From an uncultured Acetatifactor sp. (lineage in GTDB: Bacteria; Bacillota; Clostridia; Lachnospirales; Lachnospiraceae), in NCBI GenBank assembly GCA_944383825.1, contig CALWRA010000002.1:159259-223258 (forward strand): a stretch of 64,000 nt of DNA, given 5' to 3'. Below the pieces are notes generated by a model, which ran no database searches, was not told the origin of the DNA, and saw nothing but the letters and a program-made list of their open reading frames with translations. This document shows positions 9,261 through 18,897 of the stretch, in pieces (positions within the stretch are counted from its first letter, which is position 1; the number at the start of each line of letters is the position of its first letter). The translations under genes were made by a program, and so were the position numbers.

Positions 9261-9275
9261 TGATAATGATTATCA
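9261..9275 (+). promoter_or_regulatory. Fur box (7-1-7 inverted repeat)
   Basis: TGATAATGATTATCA matches the Bacillus-type 7-1-7 Fur consensus TGATAATnATTATCA at every position. Fur with Fe(II) would block the adjacent promoter and so shut off feoAB when iron is plentiful. The regulator gene is not in the window. Confidence 0.85.
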
Positions 9276-9300
9276 ACTTTAGGAGGAGAGGAAGGGCATA

Positions 9301-9324
9301 TTGCTTTTCCATACGGTAAGATGA
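9301..9324 (+). CDS. possible 7-codon leader ORF coupled to feoA
   Basis: The strong purine block AGGAGGAGAGGAAGG (9281-9295) is 25-40 bases from the feoA ATG, too far to serve it directly. It is correctly placed for a TTG at 9301, which opens a 7-codon frame (MLFHTVR) whose TGA overlaps the feoA ATG as ATGA. This would let feoA be translated by coupling. Length and codons carry no independent coding evidence. Confidence 0.3.
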   Translation: MLFHTVR

Positions 9325-9554
9325 CTTTATATGAGGCACAGAAGCAGCAGAGCTATTATATCAGCGGATTATATGTGGAGCCTGCTGTTACAAGGAGACT
9401 TCAGGCCCTGGGGTTGAATGAGGGTACACTCGTAAAGGTGCTGAACAGGAAACGGCGGGGAGCGATGATCATACAGGTGAGAGGCACAAGACTGGCTCTT
9501 GGAAGGCATATTTCCTCCAACATTGAAGTCAGGCAAAAGGAGGAAAAGGCATGA
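9321..9554 (+). CDS. feoA: ferrous iron transport protein A
   Basis: 77 residues with an SH3-like fold typical of FeoA (YEAQKQQSYYISGLYVEPAVTRRLQALGL cut here at its family core RRLQALGL), then GTLVKVLNRKRRGAMI and a C-terminal RLALGRHISSNI. FeoA is a small cytoplasmic partner needed for FeoB-dependent Fe(II) uptake. The ATG at 9321 has only a weak ribosome binding site (GGTAAG), see the leader ORF. Its stop overlaps the feoB ATG (ATGA). Confidence 0.9.
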   Translation: MTLYEAQKQQSYYISGLYVEPAVTRRLQALGLNEGTLVKVLNRKRRGAMIIQVRGTRLALGRHISSNIEVRQKEEKA

Positions 9555-11572
9555 GCGGAGGAAAGGCGGCGCAGGCTTCAGAGAGCAGATCCATCAGAGC
9601 GGCCTGTGTGGGAAATCCAAACTGCGGAAAGACAACTCTTTTTAACGCTCTGACGGGCTCCAGACTGAAGGTGGCCAACTGGCCCGGGGTGACGGTGGAG
9701 AAGGTGGAAGGAGAAGCGTTTTATGAGGACAGCCGCATTATCCTTACCGATACGCCAGGTATTTATTCTCTGACCTGCTATACCATAGAAGAAAAAGTAA
9801 CCAGAAAATGCGTGATGGATGATGAGATTGATGTAATCATCAATATTGTGGATGCGTCCTGTCTGGAGCGTAATCTGTATCTTACTCTGCAGCTGCTGGA
9901 GCTGGGCAAGCCCGTAGTGCTGGCTCTGAATATGATGGATATTGTGAAGGAACGCGGCATGGAAATCGATCTGCACCGCCTTCCGGAGATGCTGGGTCAC
10001 ATTCCGGTAATACCTGTTTCGGCAGCCAAAAGGACGGGGCTGGATGTGCTGCTTCATGCGGTGATTCACCACTACGAGGAGGGAATGGAGGAGTATCATC
10101 TGGATTATCCGGATATGATAGAGGGGAAAATAGCCAAGCTGGAGGTAATGCTTCAGGCTCATTATCCCAACCACGCCTCCCTGCGCTGGCATGCGATAAA
10201 GCTTCTGGAGGACGACGAGGAGGTTCGCAGGGAGCATCCGATTCAGATTGCTCATATAGCGGACAGAAGCTATGAAAAAGAGATCATTCAGTGTAAATAT
10301 GCCTATATTGAAAAAATTGTGGAGGAAACCCTTTTGCGTAAAAGCAAAAAAGCGGCCTTCACAGATAAAATAGACAGCGTCCTGACACATCCTGTCTGGG
10401 GCATCCCCATGTTTTTGCTGATCATGTGTCTGGTGTTTTTTCTGACTTTTACGGTAGGAGACGCGCTGAAGGGAATTTTTGAGGAAGGGCTTTCTCTGGT
10501 GTCCGTACAGGCGTCGGAGGTTCTTACGGGAATACATGTGTCGGAGTGGCTGCGGTCTTTGCTGGTGGACGGTATTATAGCCGGAGTAGGGGGAATTCTC
10601 ACTTTTATTCCAAATATCTTTATTCTGTTTCTGGCTCTGGCGGTTTTGGAGGACAGCGGGTATATGTCACGAGTGGCTTATGTCATGGATTCCGTAATGG
10701 GAAAGGTGGGACTGTCCGGTAAGGCGTTTCTGCCTATGATCCTGGGTTTTGGATGCACAGTGCCTGCAGTAATGGCTACCAGAGCTCTGGAGACGGAGCG
10801 GGACAGAAGAAAGACCATTACGGTGACGCCTTTTATGTCTTGCTCCGCCAGACTTCCAATTTACGTCCTTTTTTCGGAAATGTTTTTTCCCCAGTTTGCC
10901 GCGCCGGTGGCCTTTTCCCTGTATGTGGCGGGGATGGCGGCAGCAATATTGACGGCCCTTGCCATAAACCGCCTGGAAAAGGGCAGAATCAATGATTCGC
11001 TTTTGATTGAGCTGCCTGAATACAAACGGCCTAATGCCAGAACTATCCGTATCTATGTGTGGAATAAGCTGAAGGATTATCTTTCCAAGGCGGGAACTAC
11101 GATTTTTATTGCTTCCGTGGCCATATGGTTTCTGTTAAATTTCGGTGTGACAGGAATGGTGGAAAGTCCTGCCGACAGCTTTGGCGCCGTAATCGGACGC
11201 TTGCTGGTGCCGGCGCTTAAACCTGCGGGACTGGGAATGTGGCAGATCGGAGTGGCTCTTTTGTCCGGTATATCTGCAAAGGAAGTAGTGGTATCCAGCT
11301 TTGCGGTTTTGTTTGGAGTGGCGAATGCCAATTCTGCCGCGGGCATGGCGGCCATTGTGGAGAATATTCAGGCGGTTGACCCCAACTTTGGGCCTTTAAA
11401 TGCTTACTGCCTGATGCTTTTTTGTCTCCTTTATGTTCCCTGCGTGGCTACGGTTGCCACCATAAAAAAGGAGAGCGGATCTTGGAGGTTTACACTGAAA
11501 ATAATATTGTTTCAGCTGATCCTGGCATGGGCAGCGGCCACAGCTTTATATCAAATCGGAAGCCTTTTTTAA
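9551..11572 (+). CDS. feoB: ferrous iron transport protein B
   Basis: 673 residues. The N-terminal GTPase domain has G1 GNPNCGKTT (about residue 20), G3 DTPG and G4 NMMD; the helical switch domain follows. The membrane half starts near residue 280 and carries two gate regions, including GFGCTVPAVMATRALE and the CSARLPIY motif near residue 430. It moves Fe(II) across the cytoplasmic membrane. It is somewhat shorter than the ~770-residue E. coli protein but appears complete. No feoC follows. It is co-transcribed with feoA under the Fur box, supplying iron that the neighbouring hydrogenase would need. Confidence 0.95.
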   Translation: MSGGKAAQASESRSIRAACVGNPNCGKTTLFNALTGSRLKVANWPGVTVEKVEGEAFYEDSRIILTDTPGIYSLTCYTIEEKVTRKCVMDDEIDVIINIVDASCLERNLYLTLQLLELGKPVVLALNMMDIVKERGMEIDLHRLPEMLGHIPVIPVSAAKRTGLDVLLHAVIHHYEEGMEEYHLDYPDMIEGKIAKLEVMLQAHYPNHASLRWHAIKLLEDDEEVRREHPIQIAHIADRSYEKEIIQCKYAYIEKIVEETLLRKSKKAAFTDKIDSVLTHPVWGIPMFLLIMCLVFFLTFTVGDALKGIFEEGLSLVSVQASEVLTGIHVSEWLRSLLVDGIIAGVGGILTFIPNIFILFLALAVLEDSGYMSRVAYVMDSVMGKVGLSGKAFLPMILGFGCTVPAVMATRALETERDRRKTITVTPFMSCSARLPIYVLFSEMFFPQFAAPVAFSLYVAGMAAAILTALAINRLEKGRINDSLLIELPEYKRPNARTIRIYVWNKLKDYLSKAGTTIFIASVAIWFLLNFGVTGMVESPADSFGAVIGRLLVPALKPAGLGMWQIGVALLSGISAKEVVVSSFAVLFGVANANSAAGMAAIVENIQAVDPNFGPLNAYCLMLFCLLYVPCVATVATIKKESGSWRFTLKIILFQLILAWAAATALYQIGSLF

Positions 11573-11579
11573 GTTTTTA

Positions 11580-11608
11580 TTGATTTTATTTGATAGGTAT
11601 GATATAAA
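11580..11608 (+). promoter_or_regulatory. promoter of the [FeFe] hydrogenase gene
   Basis: TTGATT (11580-11585), a 17-base spacer and TATAAA (11603-11608), 46 bases before the hydrogenase start. It suggests the hydrogenase can be transcribed independently of feoAB. Confidence 0.5.
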
Positions 11609-11653
11609 AAAATCAAAGTATATGTTAAAAAAATATCAAGCGAGGAAAAGCTT

Positions 11654-13168
11654 ATGAGTGGTATGCGAGGCATTGACACCCCAGTAAGGCAAACCAGGAG
11701 AAGAGTGTTTAAGGAAGTGGCCAATTTGGCGTATTGTTCCGGCAATCTGAAGGATGATATGGAGGCTCTGCCCTATAAAATTGTAGACTATGAGGATTCC
11801 GCTTTCTGGGAAAATGTGTACAGGGATCGGGCTGTGGTAAGAGAGCGTATCCGGCTTGCCATGGGTATGAGTCTGCGGCCGGAGAACAGGGAAAGGCCCG
11901 GCCATCTGACGCAAGGACTGGAGGAAAGCAATATTGATGAGAAATATTATGAGCCTCCTCTGATGCAAGTAATTCCATCCGCCTGCAATGCCTGCCCGGA
12001 GAACCGTTATGAAATAACGGATTCCTGCATGGGCTGTGTGGCGCATCCCTGTCATAGCGTCTGCCCAAGAGACGCCATTTCCATGGTGAAGGGAAAATCC
12101 GTGATTGATCAGGATAAATGTATCAAATGCGGAAAGTGCCGGGAGGTGTGTCCCTATGATGCTATTTGTCATAAGGAGCGCCCCTGCAGGGCTGCCTGCG
12201 GAATTAACGCCATTAAATCAGATCAGCTGGGCAGAGCGGTGATAGACAACGACATGTGCGTTTCTTGCGGACAGTGTATGGTGAGCTGCCCTTTTGGAGC
12301 TATTGCGGATAAATCTCAGATATTCCAGCTGATCCGGGCTATGCAGTCGGGAAAACAGATTGTGGCCCAGATTGCCCCATCTTTCGTAGGTCAGTTTGGC
12401 CCTAAGGTAACTCCTGAAATGTTTAAGACGGCTTTGAAGGATTTGGGCTTTATGGAAGTCTATGAGACGGCAATCGGTGCAGATATGGGATGTATGGCTG
12501 AAGCGGCAGACTATGTAAAGAAGGTAGCCAGCGGCAAGCAAGCCTTTGCCCTCACCTCCTGCTGTCCCTCCTGGGCTGTCATGGCCAAGCACTTTTTCCC
12601 GGAAACGATAGATAAGATCAGTAATGAGCTGACGCCAATGGTAGCTACTGCCCGAGTGATTAAGGAGAAGCATCCGGATGCTCTGGTAGTGTTTATTGGT
12701 CCCTGTGCCTCTAAAAAGCTTGAAGCAAGCCGCAGAACCGTCCGTTCGGACGTGGATTTTGTCATTACCTTTGAGGAACTGGCCGGAATGTTTGAGGCGA
12801 AGGGCATTCTGCTGGAGGAAATCAAGGCGATGGATGAACTGCATGACGCAACTGCGGCAGGGCGGGGATATGGTGTGGCCGGAGGAGTGGCCAGCGCCAT
12901 CGAGGACTGCATCAGAACCTATTATCCGGAGACGGAGGTGCACATTGAACATGCAGAAAGCCTTGCGGAATGCAAAAAGACGCTTATGCTTGCAAAGGCG
13001 GGAAAGCTGAATGGCTGCCTGATAGAAGGAATGGCATGTCCCGGTGGATGCATTGCCGGGGCGGGAACAAACATACCGATTCCCCAAGCAGCTAAGGCGC
13101 TGGTGAAATTTAAAAATGCCGCGGAGAAAAAAGTGCCGGATGACAACCATGAGATTCTTGCCGAGTAA
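11654..13168 (+). CDS. monomeric [FeFe] hydrogenase, group-B type
   Basis: 504 residues. The N-terminal half has a string of Cys motifs for Fe-S clusters, about residues 108-215, including CIKCGKCREVCP and CVSCGQCMVSCP. The H-cluster domain follows: L1 TSCCPSW near residue 301, L2 GPCASKK near 349 and L3 MACPGGC near 460. The GPC rather than MPC in L2 points to group B. Such enzymes couple ferredoxin oxidation to H2 metabolism in fermenting Clostridia; direction is not readable. Start ATG has GAGGAAAAG upstream. No HydEFG maturases are nearby; they must be elsewhere. Confidence 0.9.
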   Translation: MSGMRGIDTPVRQTRRRVFKEVANLAYCSGNLKDDMEALPYKIVDYEDSAFWENVYRDRAVVRERIRLAMGMSLRPENRERPGHLTQGLEESNIDEKYYEPPLMQVIPSACNACPENRYEITDSCMGCVAHPCHSVCPRDAISMVKGKSVIDQDKCIKCGKCREVCPYDAICHKERPCRAACGINAIKSDQLGRAVIDNDMCVSCGQCMVSCPFGAIADKSQIFQLIRAMQSGKQIVAQIAPSFVGQFGPKVTPEMFKTALKDLGFMEVYETAIGADMGCMAEAADYVKKVASGKQAFALTSCCPSWAVMAKHFFPETIDKISNELTPMVATARVIKEKHPDALVVFIGPCASKKLEASRRTVRSDVDFVITFEELAGMFEAKGILLEEIKAMDELHDATAAGRGYGVAGGVASAIEDCIRTYYPETEVHIEHAESLAECKKTLMLAKAGKLNGCLIEGMACPGGCIAGAGTNIPIPQAAKALVKFKNAAEKKVPDDNHEILAE

Positions 13169-13176
13169 GGAAATCC

Positions 13177-13203
13177 ATGTCCGTTTCGGCGGACGAGGGA
13201 TAG
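13177..13203 (+). promoter_or_regulatory. hairpin/mini-ORF leader element before gltX (copy 1 of 3)
   Basis: GTCCG-N6-CGGAC forms a short hairpin. The same bases make a 9-codon frame ATGTCC...TAG (MSVSADEG). Two related elements lie before ilvD (25404) and asd (46469). Between this copy and gltX are a second mini-frame (13212-13247, MENKKPLEAAK) and a GCCGC/GCGGC hairpin. Confidence 0.4.
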
Positions 13204-13256
13204 GTTTGATTATGGAGAACAAAAAGCCGCTTGAGGCGGCGAAATGAGAGGGAAAA

Positions 13257-14711
13257 ATGAAAATCAGAACAAGATATGCACCCAGTCCCACCGGCAAAAT
13301 GCATGTGGGCAATCTGCGTTCCGCTTTATATGAATATTTGATTGCAAAGCATGCAGGGGGAGATTTTATGCTTCGAATCGAGGACACCGATCAGGAGCGC
13401 TATGTGGAAGGAGCTACCCAGATTATTTACCGTACTCTGGAAAAAACAGGCTTGACTCCTGATGAGGGACCGGATAAGGATGGCGGATATGGCCCCTATA
13501 TCCAGAGTGAACGTATGAAGACCGGAATATATATGAAATATGCCAGGGAGCTGATTGAGAGGGGTGAGGCTTATTACTGCTTCTGCGGCAGGGAAAGACT
13601 GGCCGCGCTGAAAACCGAAGTGGTGGACGGCAAGGAAATCATGATCTATGATAAGCACTGCCTGTCCCTTTCCAAAGAAGAGATTGATGAAAATTTGGCC
13701 CAGGGCAAGCCCTATGTGATTCGCCAGAATATCCCCAATGAGGGCTCCACTACCTTCCATGACGAGCTGTACGGAGATATTACCGTGGAAAACGATCAGC
13801 TGGATGATATGATTCTGATAAAGTCTGATGGATATCCCACCTATAATTTCGCCAATGTGGTGGACGACCATACTATGAATATTACACATGTTGTGAGAGG
13901 AAATGAATATTTGTCCTCTTCACCCAAATATGTGAGACTTTACGAGGCTTTCGGGTGGCAGGTGCCGGTATATATTCATCTGCCTTTGATCACGGATGAA
14001 AATCATAAAAAGCTGAGCAAGAGAAGCGGACACGCTTCCTTCGAGGATCTTCTGGAGCAGGGCTTTGTGACACAGGCCGTTGTAAATTATGTGGCGCTGC
14101 TTGGGTGGAGTCCGGAGGATAATAGAGAGATTTTTTCTCTGGATGAACTGATAAAGGAATTTGATTATCATAGAATCAGCAAATCCCCGGCAGTTTTTGA
14201 TATTGTAAAGCTTAGGTGGATGAATGGCGAATACTTAAAGGCCATGGACTTTGAGGCTTTTTACGAAATGGCGCTGCCGTATCTGACGGAAGCCATCACA
14301 AAGCCCTTGGATCTTAAGAAAATTGCAGCAATGGTGAAAACAAGAATCGAGGTGTTTCCGGATATTCCTTCCCATGTGGATTTTTTTGAAGAACTGCCGG
14401 AATATGATCCTGCCATGTATACTCATAAGAAAATGAAGACAACCGCAGAATCCTCGCTGGAGGTTCTGCGAGAAACGCTGCCGATTCTGGAAGAGCAGCA
14501 GGACTACAGCAACGATGGATTGTATCAGAGGCTTCTGGCATACGTGGAAGAAAAAGGCTGTAAAAACGGTTATGTGATGTGGCCCATCCGAACGGCTGTT
14601 TCGGGTAAACAAATGACACCTGCGGGAGCCACAGAAATCATGGAGATCCTGGGTAAGGAGGAATCTCTGGCGAGAATCCGCAGGGGAATTGAGCTGCTGG
14701 AAAATGCTTGA
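13257..14711 (+). CDS. gltX: glutamyl-tRNA synthetase
   Basis: 484 residues, class I synthetase charging tRNA-Glu with glutamate. The HIGH-type motif is in [14 protein letters not shown] (residues ~9-22) and the KMSKS-type motif is KLSKRSG near residue 252. The C-terminal half is the helical anticodon-binding region. The start has GAGAGGGAAAA upstream. Its last codons overlap the start of the helicase gene, so the two are likely co-transcribed. Confidence 0.95.
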   Translation: MKIRTRYAPSPTGKMHVGNLRSALYEYLIAKHAGGDFMLRIEDTDQERYVEGATQIIYRTLEKTGLTPDEGPDKDGGYGPYIQSERMKTGIYMKYARELIERGEAYYCFCGRERLAALKTEVVDGKEIMIYDKHCLSLSKEEIDENLAQGKPYVIRQNIPNEGSTTFHDELYGDITVENDQLDDMILIKSDGYPTYNFANVVDDHTMNITHVVRGNEYLSSSPKYVRLYEAFGWQVPVYIHLPLITDENHKKLSKRSGHASFEDLLEQGFVTQAVVNYVALLGWSPEDNREIFSLDELIKEFDYHRISKSPAVFDIVKLRWMNGEYLKAMDFEAFYEMALPYLTEAITKPLDLKKIAAMVKTRIEVFPDIPSHVDFFEELPEYDPAMYTHKKMKTTAESSLEVLRETLPILEEQQDYSNDGLYQRLLAYVEEKGCKNGYVMWPIRTAVSGKQMTPAGATEIMEILGKEESLARIRRGIELLENA

Positions 14712-16695
14712 CTTAGGCATACTGAATAAAGCGCAGCGGGAAGCTGTGACGCATGGAGAGGGGCCGCTTTTGGTGCTTGCCGGCCCCGGCTCCGGCAAAA
14801 CCCTTACCATTACACAGCGTATTTTTTACCTTCTTTCCGTGAAAAAAGTCCCTCCTGAGAGAATTCTGGTAATCACATTTACAAGGGAAGCGGCAAAATC
14901 CATGCAGAAACGTTTTTTAGGAAATTGCAGGGGAGGCTGCCCCGTAAGCTTTGGAACTTTTCATTCTTTTTTCTATCATATTCTGAGAGAATCCCATATA
15001 ATAAATCAACATAGACTGCTGACCCTTCAGGATAAAAAGAAGCTTTTGCTTCCAATTTTAAAAAAATATCGGGCGCAGGAGGCGCTCCCGGGAAAAGAAG
15101 AGGAAAATTTAAGAGAGTGGGAGGAGACGGCGGTGAAGCTCTTGGCCGCTATAAGCTACTATAAAAATACCCAGGATCAGGAGAGGGCGGTAAAGGGGCT
15201 TTCTTCCTGTTGGAAGGAAGGCTTTGAGGCCGTGTGCCGAGAGTATGAGATAGCAAGGCAAAGGTCAGGAGGGTTGGATTTTGACGATATGCTCTATTTA
15301 TGTCTTTGGCATCTTAGCAGAGACCGGGAATTGCAGGCGTATTGGAGAAAACGTTTTTTTCATATTTTGATAGATGAATTTCAGGACATTAATCCGGTGC
15401 AGTACGAGATTGTAAAGCTGCTTTCAGGAAACGTATGCAGCATTTTTGCCGTGGGAGATGACGACCAGTCTATTTACGGCTTCCGAGGCTCAAGTCCGGC
15501 CTGCCTGAAAAGATTTGCTCTGGAATATGGTGCAAAGCGGCTTTTGCTGGATATTAATTACAGAAGCAGGGAGGAGATTGTGAAAGCGTCTCTTCTGGTG
15601 ATCGGTGAAAACAGAGAGCGTTTTTCAAAAATGCTGAGGGCAGATCCTGCAAGAAAGGATCCTGCAGAGGAAAAGATAGTGTGCATTTATGCCTGTGAGA
15701 GCGCCTGCAGGCAGTATGAGGCAGTAACGGGAGCTTTGCTGGAAAAACAAAATCAGGAGACCCTGGCGGTATTGTTTCGGACGAATTTTCGGATGCAGCG
15801 TTTTGCCCTGTATCTGAAGAAAGAAGGCATCCCTTATGAAATGAAGGAAAAGACTCAGAATCCCTATAGCCATTTCATTGTCAGAGACCTGACCTCCTTT
15901 ATGAAAATAGCGGAAGGAACGGGAAAAAGAGAGGACTGGCTGCGTGTCTGGAATATTGTAGAGCCCTGGGAGGGAAGAGATATTCTGGAAGAAAATGCGG
16001 AGTCATTTGAAAAGCGGGAGGGAAGAATTCTTTTGGAGAAGATCCGGAAAGGAAAAAATTTTCCCCCCGGGCTGTTCATCCGTTATATTAGTAAGGCCCT
16101 GGGATATGAAAAGCATCTGAGAAAAAAGTCCGCAGATAATGGGGAAATTTTTGAAGAATGGCTGGAAATGCTGGAGTGGGCGGGGGAAGACGCCGAGAGC
16201 TGCAAAAGCATGGCCCAATGGATGAGGCGACAGACAGAATGGGGGGAGGCATTTTTGCCTGACAAAAAAGAACCTCCAGCTTTTTTCAGTGAAAAAAGAG
16301 AGAGGAGCAGGATCAGCCTTATGACAATTCATGCATCCAAGGGGTTGGAGTTTGACTGTGTCTGTCTGCCGGACTGCAATGAAAACGTGTTTCCCCACGG
16401 AAGGATGCCGGATGGAGAGGACTGTGAGGAGGAACGAAGAATTTTTTATGTGGCAATGACCAGGGCGAGAAAAAGCCTGGAGCTTTTCTTCGTCACAGGC
16501 ACGAAGGAACGCCCCAGGCAGCCTTCCAGATTTTTAACTCCTTTGTGGAAGCAATATTATTCATCCACCAGCTCATCAAATTCACAGCTGTCGAGGTATT
16601 CATCAAAGGCGTCTGAAACCCTTTCATATTCCTCATCATCCTCAATAAAGGAAAGCTCCGGTTCCTCGTTGGGATCCTCCGGATTTTCGCTGTAG
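14704..16695 (+). CDS. UvrD/PcrA-like superfamily 1A DNA helicase
   Basis: 663 residues. Walker A AGPGSGKT is near residue 27, motif [10 protein letters not shown] near 223, motif [15 protein letters not shown] near 251 and motif VI VAMTRAR near 582; motif [15 protein letters not shown] is also intact. It should be an ATP-driven 3'-5' helicase. It is shorter than PcrA (~730). The last ~46 residues are an unusually Ser-rich tail, read antisense through the 3' end of the DUF1292 gene at 16557. Start ATG at 14704 overlaps the gltX stop; a TTG at 14689 is an alternative. Confidence 0.88.
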   Translation: MLDLGILNKAQREAVTHGEGPLLVLAGPGSGKTLTITQRIFYLLSVKKVPPERILVITFTREAAKSMQKRFLGNCRGGCPVSFGTFHSFFYHILRESHIINQHRLLTLQDKKKLLLPILKKYRAQEALPGKEEENLREWEETAVKLLAAISYYKNTQDQERAVKGLSSCWKEGFEAVCREYEIARQRSGGLDFDDMLYLCLWHLSRDRELQAYWRKRFFHILIDEFQDINPVQYEIVKLLSGNVCSIFAVGDDDQSIYGFRGSSPACLKRFALEYGAKRLLLDINYRSREEIVKASLLVIGENRERFSKMLRADPARKDPAEEKIVCIYACESACRQYEAVTGALLEKQNQETLAVLFRTNFRMQRFALYLKKEGIPYEMKEKTQNPYSHFIVRDLTSFMKIAEGTGKREDWLRVWNIVEPWEGRDILEENAESFEKREGRILLEKIRKGKNFPPGLFIRYISKALGYEKHLRKKSADNGEIFEEWLEMLEWAGEDAESCKSMAQWMRRQTEWGEAFLPDKKEPPAFFSEKRERSRISLMTIHASKGLEFDCVCLPDCNENVFPHGRMPDGEDCEEERRIFYVAMTRARKSLELFFVTGTKERPRQPSRFLTPLWKQYYSSTSSSNSQLSRYSSKASETLSYSSSSSIKESSGSSLGSSGFSL

Positions 16696-16874
16696 CCATA
16701 GAACCAGACCTCGCCGTCCTCGTTATCACCCGCTTCGTTTAAGGGAAGGAGAACGATATAATCTTTGTCTTCCACTGTGAGGATTGTGACAACGGCGCAG
16801 TTTACAGATGTTCCATCCTCCAGCTCCAACTCAACGGTCATCTCCTCGGATTCATAATCTTTTTTGCCTGCCAT
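16557..16874 (-). CDS. DUF1292 protein
   Basis: 105 residues on the minus strand, strongly acidic. It has the DUF1292 core (VELELEDGTSVNCAVV, then DYIVLLPLNE and GEVWFYGY) and an acidic C-terminal tail. Function unknown; the family is often near genes for RNA/DNA metabolism in Firmicutes. AGGAGA precedes the ATG. Its 3' 139 bases overlap convergently with the helicase gene, so both coding sequences constrain each other. Confidence 0.85.
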   Translation of the reverse strand: MAGKKDYESEEMTVELELEDGTSVNCAVVTILTVEDKDYIVLLPLNEAGDNEDGEVWFYGYSENPEDPNEEPELSFIEDDEEYERVSDAFDEYLDSCEFDELVDE

Positions 16875-16958
16875 ATTTTTTCTCCTCTGCTAAAATATTT
16901 TGCGGAGCACGGCGCATCGTCCATGCCCGGTGTCAGGATTTTGATGCTTGACGCTTCT

Positions 16959-16998
16959 ATTATAACTGCTTGTGATTTTTACTGCAATACATTATAAT
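16959..16998. promoter_or_regulatory. overlapping divergent promoters (DUF1292 / GH13-like gene)
   Basis: Plus strand: TTGTGA (16970-16975), 17 bases, TATAAT (16993-16998), towards the GH13-like gene. Minus strand: TTGCAG (complement of 16982-16987), 17 bases, TATAAT (complement of 16959-16964), towards DUF1292. The two promoters interleave, so polymerase binding may be mutually exclusive. Confidence 0.6.
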
Positions 16999-17060
16999 AA
17001 ATCAGAAGAATCTATTCGGTGTATTACAGAATGCCGCAAGATGGCAGGATGGAGGTTATG

Positions 17061-18887
17061 ATGACGAAACAGAGATTGCCCTTAAGGCCATATCCTCTCG
17101 GAGCGCGCAGAGAGGCGGAGGGGGCCCGTTTTGCCTTTGTATCGGGGAAAGAGAATTGCGGCGTTATTTTATATGACAGGGAGACAGGGAGAAAGCTAAG
17201 AAGTGTTCCCTTTTCTGAGGAGGAAAGAATAGGCGACGTTCATTGCGGATATTTGGAAAAGCTGGACTTTTCTTCTATTTCCTACCAGTTTTATGAGGAT
17301 GATAAAATTGTGCCGGATAATTATGCCAGAGGCTTTGCGGGAGGTCATGTATACGGCAGGCCGCGGAAGGAAAGCAGTCTGAAGGCCGTTTTCAATGGGG
17401 AGGAATTTGATTGGGAAGAGGATGTAAGACCGGGGATTGCCTATACGGACTGCATTTGCTGCTGTATCCATGTAAGAGGTTTTACACGGCATCCCTCCTC
17501 CGGCGTTTTTTCAAAGGGAACCTTTCAGGGGCTTGCACAGAAAGTAGAATATCTGAAGGAAAGTGGGTTCACCACTATAGAGCTTCAGCCAGCCTATGAA
17601 TTTTTGGAGCTGGAGGAGCCGGAGGAGAAGGAAAAAGTTCCTCTGTATCCCGGATGTGAGGATCACACTCCCAGACTGAATTACTGGGGATATAAAAAGG
17701 GCTTTTATTACGCTCCAAAGGCAGCCTACGCCGCAGGAAAGGATGTGTCTGCGGAGTTTAAGGGAATGGTAAAAGTCTTTCACAAAAACCAAATGGAAGT
17801 GGTGATGCAGTTTTATTTTCCCAATGAAGTAAGCCGTAGGGATGTAGCGGATATTTTAAGATTTTGGGTTTTGGAATATCATGTGGATGGCTTTCATCTG
17901 CTGGGGGAAAAGCTTCCGGTGGAGCTGATCGCGGAGGATCCGGTCCTGGCGGATACAAAAATATGGTATGAATCCTTTGGAGCCGGAGAGCGCCTGAAAG
18001 GAGAGGGTGGCAACCTGGCGGCTTACCGGGATGATTATATGTATGTCATGCGCAGATTCCTGAAGGGAGATGAGGATATGTTAAGGGGCGCGATCTATCA
18101 GATGCGCCATATTCCGGAGGGAATGGGCAGAATTCATTTTATGACCAATTATTATGGCATGACGCTGGCGGACATGGTGGCCTATGACCATAAGCATAAT
18201 GAGGCCAATGGGGAGGACAACAGGGATGGAAATAATTATAACTGTAGCTGGAACTGTGGGGAAGAAGGAAACACCCGGAAAAAAAGGGTGAGAGAGCTCC
18301 GGCTGAAACAGATGAAAAATGCGCTCTGCATGCTTATGTTTTCACAGTCCACACCTCTTTTGTTTATGGGAGATGAGTTCGGCAATTCCCAAAAGGGCAA
18401 CAATAACCCCTATTGTCAGGATAATTCTGTCACATGGCTGAATTGGAATGATCTTGAACGCAACAGGGAGCTTTACAGTTTCTGGAGGCGACTGGTATTG
18501 CTCCGCAGGGAACATCCTATTCTGCATCCAGCCGGACAGCTGCGGGTTATGGATTATCTGTCGCTTGGGTATCCTGACCTGTCCTATCACGGGAAAAGCG
18601 CCTGGAAACCTCAGCTTGAAAGCTATAACAGACATATCGGAATTATGTACTGTGGCAGATATGCCAGGACAAAAGAGGGCGGGGAGGATGATTTTCTTTA
18701 TCTGGCCGTAAATATGCATTGGGAAGAGCAGGAGCTTGCAATGCCGAAGCTTCCCAGGGGCTTGGAATGGGAACTAGTGTGCGCAACGGCATTGGAATAT
18801 GAGGGAAAGGAGAGCGCACAGGATGTCTGCCGCAGGATACCGCCCAGAAGTATTGCGGTTTTCAAAAGCACGGCAACAGGAAAATAA
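17061..18887 (+). CDS. GH13 glycogen-debranching-like protein, probably catalytically inactive
   Basis: 608 residues, resembling GlgX/isoamylase proteins: N-terminal beta domain, degraded barrel, and the well-kept segment GDEFGNSQKGNNNPYCQ near residue 437. The catalytic strands are altered. Region I reads MQFYFPN near 249. Region II is DGFHLLGE near 275, where an Arg-x-Asp nucleophile motif is expected. Region IV is TNYYGMT near 361, where His-Asp is expected. A Glu in WYESF near 301 may be the acid/base position. It is likely a non-hydrolytic glucan-binding protein. GGAGG at 17051 fixes the start; ATG 17058 and GTG 17019 are alternatives. Confidence 0.75.
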   Translation: MTKQRLPLRPYPLGARREAEGARFAFVSGKENCGVILYDRETGRKLRSVPFSEEERIGDVHCGYLEKLDFSSISYQFYEDDKIVPDNYARGFAGGHVYGRPRKESSLKAVFNGEEFDWEEDVRPGIAYTDCICCCIHVRGFTRHPSSGVFSKGTFQGLAQKVEYLKESGFTTIELQPAYEFLELEEPEEKEKVPLYPGCEDHTPRLNYWGYKKGFYYAPKAAYAAGKDVSAEFKGMVKVFHKNQMEVVMQFYFPNEVSRRDVADILRFWVLEYHVDGFHLLGEKLPVELIAEDPVLADTKIWYESFGAGERLKGEGGNLAAYRDDYMYVMRRFLKGDEDMLRGAIYQMRHIPEGMGRIHFMTNYYGMTLADMVAYDHKHNEANGEDNRDGNNYNCSWNCGEEGNTRKKRVRELRLKQMKNALCMLMFSQSTPLLFMGDEFGNSQKGNNNPYCQDNSVTWLNWNDLERNRELYSFWRRLVLLRREHPILHPAGQLRVMDYLSLGYPDLSYHGKSAWKPQLESYNRHIGIMYCGRYARTKEGGEDDFLYLAVNMHWEEQELAMPKLPRGLEWELVCATALEYEGKESAQDVCRRIPPRSIAVFKSTATGK

Positions 18888-18897
18888 GGCAGGTTAA

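Noticed and set aside
9578..10537. Long minus-strand open frame antisense to feoB
   Set aside because: No ribosome site, no family motifs, His/Gln/Arg-rich shadow composition; feoB is clearly real.
12218..13387. Long minus-strand frame antisense to the hydrogenase gene
   Set aside because: Shadow of conserved Cys-rich coding sequence and crosses into gltX; no motifs.
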